A stretch of 64,000 nucleotides of DNA from Campylobacter sp. RM16187 (GCF_025319965.1 NZ_CP012549.1:1550001-1614000); one strand, 5' to 3'; positions 8,798 through 17,958 are shown, counted from the stretch's first letter. Notes: generated from the sequence alone by a model not told the origin. Made by a program: numbers and translations.

Positions 8798-9827
8798 ATA
8801 ATTTTTCAGTATCCTTTACCATCTTTTCTATAGAGAAATTTTGCTCCACATACTCTCTTGCGTTTTTGCCAAGCCTAACTCTTAGATTCTTATCTTCTAT
8901 CAAGGTTTTTAAGGCTTCTTTTAGACTCTCTTTGTCTTCACTTTTAAATATAAGACCGGTATTTTTATCGCTTATCGCCTCTATTATACCGCCTGCATCG
9001 CTTCCTATGCAAGGCACCGCGCAACTACTGGCTTCCAATATAGCGGTTCCTAAGGCCTCCATCTTAGAAGGCAAAACAAATATATCAAAACTAGGCAAAA
9101 TTTCGCTTACATCACTTCTATTTCCCAGCATAAAGATATTTTGCCTATCTTTTATTATAGCCTTTAAATTCTCCTCTCCAGGTCCGTCTCCGACGATAAC
9201 TAAAGCCGAGTTTTTTAAATTTAATTCACTAAAAGCCTCTATTAAGAGTTTGTGATTTTTCGCCCCTCTTAATACTGCAACTATGCCTACCACAACGCAT
9301 TCTGCCGGTAATTTTAGCTCTTTTTTTATATCTTTTTTAAAATTTGGATTATACTTATTTGTATCAACTCCGGTATAGATCACATCTATTAGGCTCTCTT
9401 TAACACCCTTTCTTATAAGGCTATCCTTGGTTGCCTTAGATACAGCCACAACTTTTGTGCTGATATTATAACTAAAGGGTGAGCTTATAGGAGTTTGAAG
9501 ATGCCTTGTGCGAACTACTTTTTTCCCGGTTAATTTACCTACTATTGCACCGATATTTCCGTCTTTTCCCGAGTGAGTAGAGATAATATCTATATGATTT
9601 TTTTTCACAAAACGGCAAATTTTAAAAATTTCAAAAATATTGTATATCTTTTTTAGATTAAACTTTACAAACTCGCAATATATCTCTTTTTCAAAGCTCT
9701 TTGAACCCTCATTTAGTCCGTAAAATACTTTAAATTTTGTCTTGTCAAGCCCATTGATCACACGCTGTGTGCGATGCTCCTGCCCACCAAAACCAAGAGA
9801 GCTTTCAAGCTCTAAAATATTTATCAT
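8784..9827 (-). CDS. Family 4 glycosyltransferase
   Basis: A 347-residue GT-B retaining glycosyltransferase. The N-terminus is NILELESSLGFGGQEHRT (acceptor-domain glycine loop), and TRHLQTPI and IYTGVDTNKYNP follow. The C-terminal donor site LPSKMEALGTAILEASS carries the ExxxxxxxE pattern, followed by CIGSDAGGI. AAAGG lies eight bases before the ATG at 9827. It overlaps waaL by 23 bases. It probably builds the outer core or O-chain from a nucleotide sugar in the cytoplasm. Sugar and linkage unknown. Confidence 0.83.
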   Translation of the reverse strand: MINILELESSLGFGGQEHRTQRVINGLDKTKFKVFYGLNEGSKSFEKEIYCEFVKFNLKKIYNIFEIFKICRFVKKNHIDIISTHSGKDGNIGAIVGKLTGKKVVRTRHLQTPISSPFSYNISTKVVAVSKATKDSLIRKGVKESLIDVIYTGVDTNKYNPNFKKDIKKELKLPAECVVVGIVAVLRGAKNHKLLIEAFSELNLKNSALVIVGDGPGEENLKAIIKDRQNIFMLGNRSDVSEILPSFDIFVLPSKMEALGTAILEASSCAVPCIGSDAGGIIEAISDKNTGLIFKSEDKESLKEALKTLIEDKNLRVRLGKNAREYVEQNFSIEKMVKDTEKLYENL

Positions 9828-11115
9828 CTATAATACCTTTACGATATGCTATTGCACAAATCATACCAAAAAGCAGATAGAAAAATTTAGCTTCACTATC
9901 TCCAAAAAAACTTCCGAAACAAAGACTTGCGACAAAGCCCAATCCCCCAAAAAACGAGAAAAATCCAAATATTTTAAATCTGCTATCATTGCTATTTAAT
10001 AGCATAATAGATATTTTAAAATAGTAAAACCAAAGAGCTAAAAATAACAAAAGCCCAAATATACCGAGTGAAAAAAAGATACCTATAAACTCGTTATGCA
10101 CCTGAGAATATACCACAAATGGCCTGTTTTGCTCATCCATAAGCCTAACTATGCTTTTACCATATAAAGATCTTCCGTATCCGGTCGGAATAAATGGCTC
10201 ATCGATTCTATATAAAATAGCCGATTTCCACATAGATAACCTTGTGGCGATAGAGTAATCAAGCCCATGCTGTTCATAATCTCTCATCTTAGCCGGAGTC
10301 TCCTTTAAAAGACTCATATACTCATTTACATGAGTTAAATTATATCTACTTGAAAAATTATCTGAAAATTTATAAAAACTCACCGCAGATAGTGCTAAAA
10401 TGATGAAAAATATAGCCCTTGCCACTCTTTTTTTAGGCATAACCGTAAATAAAAATACAAAAATTAAAATCACACCTACATATGTGGCTCTGGTTTGATT
10501 GGCAATTATGTTTATAAGCGCTAAAAATAGTACTAGAATCGCAAATTTTCTATCCGAAAAATACCAAAGAGATAGAGCAAAGGCAAGAAAAAATGTAACC
10601 CAAATCCCAAACCTCTCTCCCGCTCCTCCTCCTTGCTCAAGCGCACCGTCCAATAGTCCTCCCATTCTCGTGTTAACGCTAAATTCAAATCCAAAATGAT
10701 GCCATATATATATATTAATAAGCATATGAACGAAGATTGAGATATATATCAAACGCATATAAAATTCAAGCAAGTGCTCTGGTAAAGATTTAAAATATAA
10801 AAAAACAAACAGCATGACAATTATATTTTTAAGCAGCTCAGAGTTAATCTCCTTAAAACTTTGCCCTATATCTACCGAGTAAAACAATGAAAGATAAGAA
10901 AGTAGCAGCAAACCAATAAGTATGATTAAAATATTTTTTATAGCCAAAATATCTTTAAAAACAAAGTTTTTGTAATCGTTAAATAGAACAAGAAACGCGA
11001 AAAGACCTAAAGAGATCGACTGAACCGCCGTCACATGGCTTATAGGCAAAACAAAAATGTATATGCCAAAAAATAAAATCTTGCTATAATCAACTAAATT
11101 TAGATATTTGCTCAT
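9805..11115 (-). CDS. waaL: O-antigen ligase family membrane protein
   Basis: A 436-residue polytopic inner-membrane protein with roughly ten or more hydrophobic segments and a large hydrophilic stretch (about residues 250-340), as in WaaL/Wzy_C proteins. NQTRATYVGVILIF near residue 205 matches the conserved arginine region of the family, and VHNEFIGIFFSLGIFG near residue 345 matches the conserved periplasmic histidine. Ligases join lipid-linked O-polymer to the lipid A core. Its presence suggests LPS with an added polymer or a single-unit ligation, unlike the LOS-only C. jejuni. It overlaps both neighbours. A polymerase (Wzy) role cannot be excluded. Confidence 0.78.
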   Translation of the reverse strand: MSKYLNLVDYSKILFFGIYIFVLPISHVTAVQSISLGLFAFLVLFNDYKNFVFKDILAIKNILIILIGLLLLSYLSLFYSVDIGQSFKEINSELLKNIIVMLFVFLYFKSLPEHLLEFYMRLIYISIFVHMLINIYIWHHFGFEFSVNTRMGGLLDGALEQGGGAGERFGIWVTFFLAFALSLWYFSDRKFAILVLFLALINIIANQTRATYVGVILIFVFLFTVMPKKRVARAIFFIILALSAVSFYKFSDNFSSRYNLTHVNEYMSLLKETPAKMRDYEQHGLDYSIATRLSMWKSAILYRIDEPFIPTGYGRSLYGKSIVRLMDEQNRPFVVYSQVHNEFIGIFFSLGIFGLLLFLALWFYYFKISIMLLNSNDSRFKIFGFFSFFGGLGFVASLCFGSFFGDSEAKFFYLLFGMICAIAYRKGIIDDKYFRA

Positions 11116-12016
11116 AAATATCTTCGAGTTTTACATTTTCAGCCAAGCCGCTATTATCTTGCAAAACATACACATCATCACCCCACGGCTTCCAGCGAGT
11201 CAAGTTTGTTTTCCCAAATATAACAAAAGTTTTCAGCCCAAGAGCCGGACCTAAATGCGCCACTCCACCATCTAATGTGAGTAAAAATTTGGCTTTGCAA
11301 AGGTAGTTTGCAAGCTCATCCATACTTGAAGTTTGCAGATAATCAACTCCAGATAACCTAGAAGCTCTCTCGCCAAATTCAACATTTTCACTACTTAATA
11401 CCACATCGGCAAATTTTTCTTTTAAAAATTTAGCAATTTGTTCTATCTTGCTGATACTTAACTGATTTTCACTAATCCTACTAGAGATATGAAAAAATAC
11501 AAAATCTTTAAATTTATCACTTACATTTTTTGGTAAAAACAATGTCTTTTCGCTATTGTAATAGGCCCCAAGAGGCGCTAAACAGTCAAAGCAGAGCATA
11601 ACCTCATGCGGAATATGACCAAATTTGATCTTATCGGTTATAAATTTTTTAGGATATTTATAATCTACCCCAATCACTCTTTTAGCCCTTGCTGCTCTAG
11701 CAAAAATTGAGGCAGACGGTGAATACGAGCTTCTAAATATCACTACCGCATCATAATTTTGGCGGTAAATTTGAAATAAAATTTTGCATTTTCCAAGAAA
11801 TGCCCAAATTTTATCCTTCCATCTCTTTTTATGCTTTGGCTTTGTATAAATATAAATTTTATTCAAAAATGGATTTTTAATCACAACGCAAGCATTTAGA
11901 CTATTTACAACTATATCGATTTTAGCATCCTCAAATTTATGCCTTAATGCCTCAATAGCCGGAGTAGTACAAATTAAATCGCCGATATTATCATTTCTGA
12001 TTAGTAAAATTTTCAT
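11090..12016 (-). CDS. GT9 heptosyltransferase-family glycosyltransferase
   Basis: A 308-residue GT9 protein starting ILLIRNDNIGDLICTTPAIEAL, with LTLDGGVAHLGPALGLKTFVIFGKT at the nucleotide-sugar site and RWKPWGDD after it. It is shorter than WaaC, WaaF or WaaQ because the middle region is compact. It is the first gene of the minus-strand LPS block, with a 51-base divergent gap to the next plus-strand gene. No obvious Shine-Dalgarno precedes the ATG at 12016. It overlaps waaL by 26 bases. Acceptor unknown. Confidence 0.82.
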   Translation of the reverse strand: MKILLIRNDNIGDLICTTPAIEALRHKFEDAKIDIVVNSLNACVVIKNPFLNKIYIYTKPKHKKRWKDKIWAFLGKCKILFQIYRQNYDAVVIFRSSYSPSASIFARAARAKRVIGVDYKYPKKFITDKIKFGHIPHEVMLCFDCLAPLGAYYNSEKTLFLPKNVSDKFKDFVFFHISSRISENQLSISKIEQIAKFLKEKFADVVLSSENVEFGERASRLSGVDYLQTSSMDELANYLCKAKFLLTLDGGVAHLGPALGLKTFVIFGKTNLTRWKPWGDDVYVLQDNSGLAENVKLEDIYEQISKFS

Positions 12017-12067
12017 AATGGCGCAATTATAACCAATCTTTTATTAATTTTTTTATAGAATGTTTTT

Positions 12068-13099
12068 ATGAGAAAAATAACATTTTTAAGAATGAATCCA
12101 AAGGCGATAGGAGGAGCGGAAATTTATCTATCTCGCCTTATAGGCGCACTTGAGGAAAACGGTATAAAATGCGAAATAAAAAGCCTCAAAACACCTAAAT
12201 TTTTTAGCTCCTGGATAAAAGCTCTTATTTATAACTTTCAGGTTTGCGCAAGCAAAAATGATGATTTTTACTTCTCTCTCGAAAGAGTAAAATGTGCAGA
12301 CATCTACCGCGCCGGAGACGGGGTACACAAAGTCTATATGCAAGAGAAAAAAAGCAAGTTTAATCCGCTAAATTTAGTCTATTGCTACCTTGAGCGACAC
12401 TGTTTTGAAAACTCAAAAAAAATCATCGCGAACTCAAATTTTATCAAAAAACAGATCATTGAAACTTACGGAATAAGTGATGAAAAAATTGAAGTTATAT
12501 ATAATGGTATTAAAATTCAAGATGATTTTAATAAGCTTGAAGCCAAAAATGCGCTTAACATAGAGTTTGGTATAAGAGCCGATGTGCCACTTATTTTGTT
12601 TGTAGGAAGCGGGTTTGAAAGAAAAGGAGTTAGGGAGCTTTTGCACTTGTTATCAAAATTAAAGGGTAAATTTCATGCTTTAATCGTCGGTAAAGATAAG
12701 AAAATCCATACTTATCAAAAGCTCGTAAAATCTCTAAATTTGGAGTATAAAGTGCAGTTTTTGGGAGCAAGAAACGATACTTGGAAATTTTACAAAGCAA
12801 GTGATATTTTTATATTTCCAACAAGATATGAACCATTTTCAAATGTCGTTTTAGAAGCGCTTAGCTTTAAAAACGCAGTCATTACTACCGCTCAAAACGG
12901 AGCTAGCGAAATAATTCCAAAAGAGTTTGTAATGAGCCATTCGGGAGATGAATCTATCTTAAATATAATTGAAAAACTGCTTAGTGATTCTAAAATTTTA
13001 TCATCAACGCAAGCGACAAACTTCGAGCTTGCTAAAAATTTCAGCATAGAAAAAAATGCCTCAAAAACGCTGGAGATAATAAATGCGTATCTTCATTGA
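12068..13099 (+). CDS. Family 4 glycosyltransferase, WaaG-like
   Basis: A 343-residue GT-B protein: MNPKAIGGAEIYLSRL forms the N-terminal glycine loop, ADIYRAGDGVHKVY resembles the WaaG acceptor region, and VIYNGIKI leads into the donor domain. IFPTRYEPFSNVVLEALS carries the ExxxxxxxE motif. WaaG-type enzymes add the first outer-core hexose onto heptose II, which fits its direct coupling to waaF (17-base overlap). The divergent gap upstream presumably holds its promoter. Specificity is inferred from family and context. Confidence 0.82.
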   Translation: MRKITFLRMNPKAIGGAEIYLSRLIGALEENGIKCEIKSLKTPKFFSSWIKALIYNFQVCASKNDDFYFSLERVKCADIYRAGDGVHKVYMQEKKSKFNPLNLVYCYLERHCFENSKKIIANSNFIKKQIIETYGISDEKIEVIYNGIKIQDDFNKLEAKNALNIEFGIRADVPLILFVGSGFERKGVRELLHLLSKLKGKFHALIVGKDKKIHTYQKLVKSLNLEYKVQFLGARNDTWKFYKASDIFIFPTRYEPFSNVVLEALSFKNAVITTAQNGASEIIPKEFVMSHSGDESILNIIEKLLSDSKILSSTQATNFELAKNFSIEKNASKTLEIINAYLH

Positions 13100-14042
13100 G
13101 CTTCCGACCTGGCTTGGTGATGCAATTATGGCAACGCCTGCGATTGAGAGCATAGTACTTAAATTTCCAAAGGCTAAATTTACATTTTTTGGCTCTTTTG
13201 CGGCAACAGAGCTCATAAAAAACCATCCAAATTGCGAGCAAGTACTGATTGATGACAGCAAAAAGGATAAAAGTCGCTTTCTAAATATCTTTAAAACCGC
13301 AAAAAATTTAGGCAAATTTGATATTGCAATTAGCTTTAGGAGCAGCTTTACAAGTAGATTTTTAATGTTTTTTTTGAACGCAAAACGAAAATTTAAATTT
13401 AAAAAGATAAAAAGCAGGGCTCATCAAGTAAAAAAATATCAAAATTTCATACAACAATCACTCAAATTAGACATTATCTATGATGAATTAAAATTAGACT
13501 TTAAGCCTTTTAAATTTGAGAAAAAGAGTATAGGACTAAATCCCGGAGCAAGCTATGGAAGTGCCAAAAGATGGTATCCGGAGTACTTTGCAGAGGTTGC
13601 CAAGGAGTTTAGCAGTGAGTTTAAAATAGTGATTTTTGGCTCAAAAAGCGAAACTGAGATTTGCAATAAGATTGAGGCAATTTTAACACAAGAAAATATA
13701 GAGTGTGAAAATTTAGCCGGAAAAACCGACATAAAAGAGCTTTGCGAAAAAATCGGCGGAATAGATATTTTTATCACAAACGATAGTGGTCCTATGCATA
13801 TAGCGGCTGCTTACAAAGTGCCTACTATAGCAATTTTTGGACCAACTAAATTCAAAGAAACCAGCCCCTGGCATAACGACAAATCACATATCCTACATCT
13901 AACTCTAAAGTGTGCTCCCTGCATGAAGCGAATATGTCCTATTGGCACACACGAATGCATGAAAGAGCTAAAACCTCAGATGGTTATAGAGGCTATAAGG
14001 AAAAATTTTAAAGAAATTTTAGACAAGAGAGCGTCTATATAG
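13083..14042 (+). CDS. waaF: Lipopolysaccharide heptosyltransferase II
   Basis: A 319-residue GT9 enzyme adding the second heptose of the inner core. It begins IFIELPTWLGDAIMATPAIE, a WaaF signature, and has GLNPGASYGSAKRWYPEYFAEV, NDSGPMHIAAAYKVPTIAIFGP and a C-terminal CAPCMKRICPIGTHECM cysteine cluster. It starts inside the preceding glycosyltransferase gene. A hairpin around its stop codon may end the transcript. The gene order waaF then gmhA-hldE-hldD in opposite orientation matches other campylobacters. Confidence 0.94.
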   Translation: MRIFIELPTWLGDAIMATPAIESIVLKFPKAKFTFFGSFAATELIKNHPNCEQVLIDDSKKDKSRFLNIFKTAKNLGKFDIAISFRSSFTSRFLMFFLNAKRKFKFKKIKSRAHQVKKYQNFIQQSLKLDIIYDELKLDFKPFKFEKKSIGLNPGASYGSAKRWYPEYFAEVAKEFSSEFKIVIFGSKSETEICNKIEAILTQENIECENLAGKTDIKELCEKIGGIDIFITNDSGPMHIAAAYKVPTIAIFGPTKFKETSPWHNDKSHILHLTLKCAPCMKRICPIGTHECMKELKPQMVIEAIRKNFKEILDKRASI

Positions 14043-14065
14043 TAAAAAATAATCAGGCGCTCTTT
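14029..14065 (+). terminator. Possible terminator between waaF and gmhA
   Basis: AGAGCG at the end of waaF can pair with CGCTCT just after its stop, followed by TTTT. The loop is long (about 25 bases) and the stem short, so it is weak, but it lies between two convergent genes where a terminator is expected. Confidence 0.35.
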
Positions 14066-14072
14066 TAAAACT

Positions 14073-14639
14073 CTAAAATGAGTCATCTATAGCTTGGCAG
14101 ATAGTATGTCCTACCAAGATATGCATCTCTTGAATTCTAGGCGTGTCGCTTGATGGCATAACCAAATTTAGATCACACATTTCATTCATCGCGCCGCCGT
14201 CTTTGCCGCTAAGCCCGAGCGTTTTAATTCCCATATCGCGAGCCATTTTAAGCGCTCTTATGACATTTGGACTATTTCCGCTGGTTGATATAGCTATAAG
14301 CAGATCGCCGCTTCGTCCGATAGCTTCAAGTTGGCGTGAGAAAACAAACTCATATCCGTAGTCGTTTCCTATCGCTGTTAAAGCCGAAGTATCGGTAGTT
14401 AGCGCTATACCTGCTAACGCACCGCGCTCTTTTTTATATCTTCCGCTAAGTTCGGCTGCTATGTGTTGCGAGTCAGCAGCGCTTCCTCCGTTTCCGCAGA
14501 GCATTATTTTGCCGCTGTTTTTAAGCGTGCTAACAGCCATTTCGCACGCTTTTTTTATCTCGTCCTGAAGTCCAAAAATAGCCTCTGCCGTCTTTTTGTG
14601 GGCTTCAAGTTCATTTTTTATCATCTCATTTATCTGCAT
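14073..14639 (-). CDS. gmhA: Phosphoheptose isomerase
   Basis: A 188-residue SIS-domain enzyme converting sedoheptulose 7-phosphate to D-glycero-D-manno-heptose 7-phosphate, the first step of ADP-heptose synthesis. The motifs LCGNGGSAADSQHIAAELSG, TTDTSALTAIGNDYGYE and AISTSGNSPNVI are diagnostic, and MHILVGHTICQ closes the protein. Length is normal. It overlaps hldE by 14 bases and is the last gene of the gmhB-hldD-hldE-gmhA operon. Confidence 0.95.
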   Translation of the reverse strand: MQINEMIKNELEAHKKTAEAIFGLQDEIKKACEMAVSTLKNSGKIMLCGNGGSAADSQHIAAELSGRYKKERGALAGIALTTDTSALTAIGNDYGYEFVFSRQLEAIGRSGDLLIAISTSGNSPNVIRALKMARDMGIKTLGLSGKDGGAMNEMCDLNLVMPSSDTPRIQEMHILVGHTICQAIDDSF

Positions 14640-16032
14640 TTTGTATCCTATTTATCAAATTTGTAGTGCTTCTGCCCTCCACAAACTCAACCAATCTTAC
14701 GTCGCTTACGACTTCGCTTCCAACGACCTCTTTACCCGCGTAGTCAGCACCTTTTACTAAGATATCAGGCTTTAAAGCCTTTATCAGATCAAGTGGGGTT
14801 AGCTCATCAAAAATCACTACATAATCAACCGAGCCAAGCGCTGCAAGCACTGACGCTCTATCAAATTCGCTATTTACCGGACGGCTTTGTCCCTTTAGCT
14901 CTCGAACCGATCTATCCGAATTTAGTCCCAGAACCAAAATATCACCAAATTCCCTAGCCTTAGCAAGATACTTCACATGCCCCGCATGCAAAATATCAAA
15001 GCAGCCATTTGTAAAAACAAGCTTTTTTTCGCCTCTATTTTTAAGCAGCTCGCATAGCTCATCTACTTTTTTTATCTTGCTTTCAAAGCTAAGCGACCCA
15101 CGACTTCTAATGAGTTCATTTATCTCTTCAAAACTTGCCGTAGCGGAGCCAACCTTCGCCACCACAACCGCAGCTGCTAAATTTGCAGTCTCTATCGCTT
15201 TTTCGATACTTTCTTTAAGTCCAAGCATATAGCCAAGTGTCGCTAGCACCGTATCTCCTGCGCCTGTGACGTCAAAGACTTCTTTTGCAAGAGCTGGAAA
15301 TTTTACTGATTTATCATCTTTTAAAAGCGCGATCCCCTCTTCTGAGATGGTTATAAGCGAGTGAGTCAAATTTAGCTCGTTTTTTAGCTTTTTTAACGCA
15401 TTTTCAAGCTCTGCGTCACTATTTATACTAAATCCAACCGCTTCGCTAGCCTCTTTTTTATTTGGCGTTAGAAGCGTTGCACCTGCGTATTTTGAGTAGT
15501 CTTTGCCTTTTGGATCGATTAGCACGGGTTTATTTTTTAAATTTGCTTCATTTATGAGCTTTGCGCAAACTTTCGGAGTTAGCACGCCCTTGCCGTAATC
15601 AGAAAGCAAAACCACATCATAGCTATCTAGCGCCGCGCCAAATTCTCTCACAAGTTCATCTTCGCAAGCGATATTTTCGATGCTTTCTTTATCTATCCTA
15701 ACTACTTGCTGATGAGTTGCCATGACACGGCTTTTTATCGAGCTTGTTCGCCCATCTTCAAATTTTATAAACTCTGGCTTTGCTCCAAAATCCTTGATGA
15801 TCTTAGCTATCTCTTTGCCCACTTCATCATTACCCACAGCGCTTATCACACCCACTTTAGCGCCCAAAGAGAGCAAATTTAGCACTACGTTTCCGGCTCC
15901 ACCAAGCCTTTTAGTCTCATTTTTTATCTTTACAACCTGCACGGGGGCTTCAGGAGAAATTCTGTCGCAACTTCCCCAGATATAGTGATCAAGCATCAGA
16001 TCACCAACGACTAAAGCACGAACTTCACGCAT
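14626..16032 (-). CDS. hldE: Bifunctional D-beta-D-heptose 7-phosphate kinase / heptose 1-phosphate adenylyltransferase
   Basis: A 468-residue two-domain protein. The N-terminal ribokinase-fold domain (about 1-315) has GDLMLDHYIWG, RLGGAGNVVLNL and the catalytic FDVTGAGDTVLA. The C-terminal nucleotidyltransferase domain has FTNGCFDILHAGHVKYL with the HxGH signature and GLNSDRSVR. It catalyses the kinase and adenylylation steps on either side of GmhB in the ADP-heptose pathway. It overlaps hldD by 8 bases and gmhA by 14. The full-length fusion is intact. Confidence 0.95.
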   Translation of the reverse strand: MREVRALVVGDLMLDHYIWGSCDRISPEAPVQVVKIKNETKRLGGAGNVVLNLLSLGAKVGVISAVGNDEVGKEIAKIIKDFGAKPEFIKFEDGRTSSIKSRVMATHQQVVRIDKESIENIACEDELVREFGAALDSYDVVLLSDYGKGVLTPKVCAKLINEANLKNKPVLIDPKGKDYSKYAGATLLTPNKKEASEAVGFSINSDAELENALKKLKNELNLTHSLITISEEGIALLKDDKSVKFPALAKEVFDVTGAGDTVLATLGYMLGLKESIEKAIETANLAAAVVVAKVGSATASFEEINELIRSRGSLSFESKIKKVDELCELLKNRGEKKLVFTNGCFDILHAGHVKYLAKAREFGDILVLGLNSDRSVRELKGQSRPVNSEFDRASVLAALGSVDYVVIFDELTPLDLIKALKPDILVKGADYAGKEVVGSEVVSDVRLVEFVEGRSTTNLINRIQNADK

Positions 16033-17014
16033 TTAGCTCTTCCTTAAAGATCCTTTTTATCTCAGGGATGTAGTCTTTTATCCCCTCTTCCAAGCTCCAC
16101 TGCGGCTCATATTTAAGAGCGGCTTTGGTAGGCTCTATGTCAGCTTCCGTATGAAACTGATATGAGCCGGTATAAGGATTTTTGATGTATTCATTGCCTA
16201 AATTTGTGCCAAGCTCTCGCTGCAAAATATCTGCTATATCTTGAAAGCTTCTTGCCTTGCCTGTGGCTGCATTATAAACCCCGCTTGGCGCATTGACAGC
16301 TAGCAAATTTGCATTTATGATATCTTTTATATAAACAAAATCCCTTTTTATCTTATCGCTTCCTTCAAACAACTTTGGAGTATTTCCGCTTAAAATTTGA
16401 AGCCCAAACTGAAGCACCATAGAAGCGGTTTTGTTCTTAAAAAACTCACCTTTGCCATACACGTTAAAATACCTAAGTCCTACGACATTAACGCCTATTT
16501 TTGCGTATTTTTGCCCAAGATGATCCATCTTTAGCTTGCTAAATCCATATACGTTGTTTGGCGATTCGCACTCTCCTACTTTTTGAGGACTTTTAGCATT
16601 TCCGTAAGTTGCACCCGAGCTTGCATATATCATCTTAGCGCCTGTTTTAAGGCAAATTTCAAGCAAGTCTTTAAAGCTATTTAAATTTGTACGCATTAAC
16701 TCGTCTTGCTCTCTAACCGTAGTATCAGAAATCGCCGCTTCGTGATAGATGATATGCGGCTTAAACTGCTCTATCATGCTAAGCGTCTTAGCGCAATTTA
16801 TATCGCCTTCATAAACTTCACCCTTAAAACCGAGCAAATTTTTAAAGTGTCCAAAGCTCTTTAAATTTCCATTGCTAAATTTCTCATCGCTTCTAAATTT
16901 ATCAACCACAAGCACTTCGCAACTTGGGCAGTTCTCATCAAAATAATGCGCCAGTGCCGAGCCGATAAAGCCCGCTCCACCTGTTATAACTATCTTTTTA
17001 TTTTCTATCTTCAT
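16025..17014 (-). CDS. hldD: ADP-L-glycero-D-manno-heptose 6-epimerase
   Basis: A 329-residue short-chain epimerase: ITGGAGFIGSALAHYF binds NADP, YHEAAISDTTV and YASSGATYG line the active site, and YGFSKLKMD contains the YxxxK catalytic pair. RYFNVYGKGE and RDFVYIKDI follow. It makes ADP-L,D-heptose, the donor for WaaC, WaaF and relatives. It overlaps gmhB by 4 bases and hldE by 8, consistent with one transcript. Length fits the family. Confidence 0.94.
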   Translation of the reverse strand: MKIENKKIVITGGAGFIGSALAHYFDENCPSCEVLVVDKFRSDEKFSNGNLKSFGHFKNLLGFKGEVYEGDINCAKTLSMIEQFKPHIIYHEAAISDTTVREQDELMRTNLNSFKDLLEICLKTGAKMIYASSGATYGNAKSPQKVGECESPNNVYGFSKLKMDHLGQKYAKIGVNVVGLRYFNVYGKGEFFKNKTASMVLQFGLQILSGNTPKLFEGSDKIKRDFVYIKDIINANLLAVNAPSGVYNAATGKARSFQDIADILQRELGTNLGNEYIKNPYTGSYQFHTEADIEPTKAALKYEPQWSLEEGIKDYIPEIKRIFKEELNA

Positions 17015-17526
17015 ATCAAATTTTCCTTTTTCAGCTTTTCAAAAACATCAGCCACACTTTTAAAATTTACGCCGTCAAGCTTGAAATTTGTGCCGACTCC
17101 TGCACTTTTTCCGGCCTTGATATCGCTATCTTTATCGCCTATCATTATTGATTTTGCCAGATCTATCTTGAATTCGTTTGCCGCGTCAATTATCATCTTT
17201 GGCTTTGGCTTTCTGCACTCACAATCCTCTTCTGGAGTGTGCGGACAAAAGCAAATTTTAGCTATCTCAATGCCGTTTTTTGCAAACTCGCCAAGCATAA
17301 ATTCACTAAGCTCATTAAACTGCTCAAGTGTATAATAGCCTCTTCCGATTCCTGATTGATTAGTAACGATAATAACGATAAATCCGCTATCTACAAAGCC
17401 TTTAACCGCTTTAAAAATCTCATCCTTAAAGATAAAATTTTTAACCTCATAAACATAGCCGAAATCCTCGTTTATAACGCCATCTCTATCTAAAAACAGC
17501 GCCTTTTTATAACCCAAACTACTCAT
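17011..17526 (-). CDS. gmhB: D-glycero-beta-D-manno-heptose 1,7-bisphosphate 7-phosphatase
   Basis: A HAD-superfamily phosphatase of about 171 residues. It has ALFLDRDGVINEDFGYVYE (DxD nucleophile motif), IIVTNQSGIGRGYY, the zinc-binding CFCPHTPEEDCECRKPKP loop and MIGDKDSDIKAG. It removes the 7-phosphate between the two HldE reactions. The ATG at 17526 is chosen because the longer frame opens only with TTG at 17592 and the family starts a few residues before the DxD motif; the ribosome-binding site is weak. It is the first gene of the heptose operon. Confidence 0.92.
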   Translation of the reverse strand: MSSLGYKKALFLDRDGVINEDFGYVYEVKNFIFKDEIFKAVKGFVDSGFIVIIVTNQSGIGRGYYTLEQFNELSEFMLGEFAKNGIEIAKICFCPHTPEEDCECRKPKPKMIIDAANEFKIDLAKSIMIGDKDSDIKAGKSAGVGTNFKLDGVNFKSVADVFEKLKKENLI

Positions 17527-17610
17527 AGGCGAATTATACTTAAAATTGCTAAAATTTAAGAAGCGCAACAAATATTTATAAAATATATCCAAACATTAAT
17601 CTTTTTATAT

Positions 17611-17616
17611 TATAAT
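17611..17616 (+). promoter_or_regulatory. Promoter -10 for the first cytochrome c gene
   Basis: A TATAAT lies 31 bases before the start codon at 17647, within a T-rich tract and without a canonical -35, the usual form of Campylobacter sigma-70 promoters. A good AAAGGGG ribosome-binding site follows. Confidence 0.55.
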
Positions 17617-17646
17617 GCGCCCCGTTATTTTACTAAAGGGGATAAA

Positions 17647-17952
17647 ATGAAAAAACTACTTATCGTTTCAGGTGCTGCGGCACTTCTTGCTTCAAGCCTT
17701 TTTGCGGCTGATGGAGCTACGCTTTACAAAAAATGTGTTGCCTGTCACGGCCCAAAAGCTGAGAAATCTTTCTTAAACAAGGTTCCGGTTCTTACAACTC
17801 TTTCAAAAGAGGAGATGGTAGAGGCTCTTAAGGCTTACAAAGCCGGCACGTTAAACAAATTTAAATCAGCCGCCATGATGAAACCGATCGTAGCTCCACT
17901 AAGCGAAGCTGATATGGAAGCTGTCTCTGAGTATATTACTACTTTAAAATAA
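17647..17952 (+). CDS. Periplasmic cytochrome c, c553-like
   Basis: A 101-residue class I monohaem cytochrome c. A signal peptide of about 20 residues ends FAADG. The haem-binding CVACH follows, with KSAAMMKPIV offering the axial methionine and a final helix AVSEYITTLK. Such proteins carry electrons from the bc1 complex to cbb3 oxidase or a peroxidase in the periplasm. Next to ccoS and ccoI, a role as an oxidase donor is likely. It is followed by a strong terminator, so it is probably monocistronic. It is the most divergent of three tandem paralogues. Confidence 0.9.
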   Translation: MKKLLIVSGAAALLASSLFAADGATLYKKCVACHGPKAEKSFLNKVPVLTTLSKEEMVEALKAYKAGTLNKFKSAAMMKPIVAPLSEADMEAVSEYITTLK

Positions 17953-17958
17953 ACATCT

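Noticed and set aside
17527-17592. 22-residue N-terminal extension of GmhB
   Set aside because: It would need a TTG start with no ribosome-binding site and reaches into the cytochrome promoter; the family starts just before the DxD motif.
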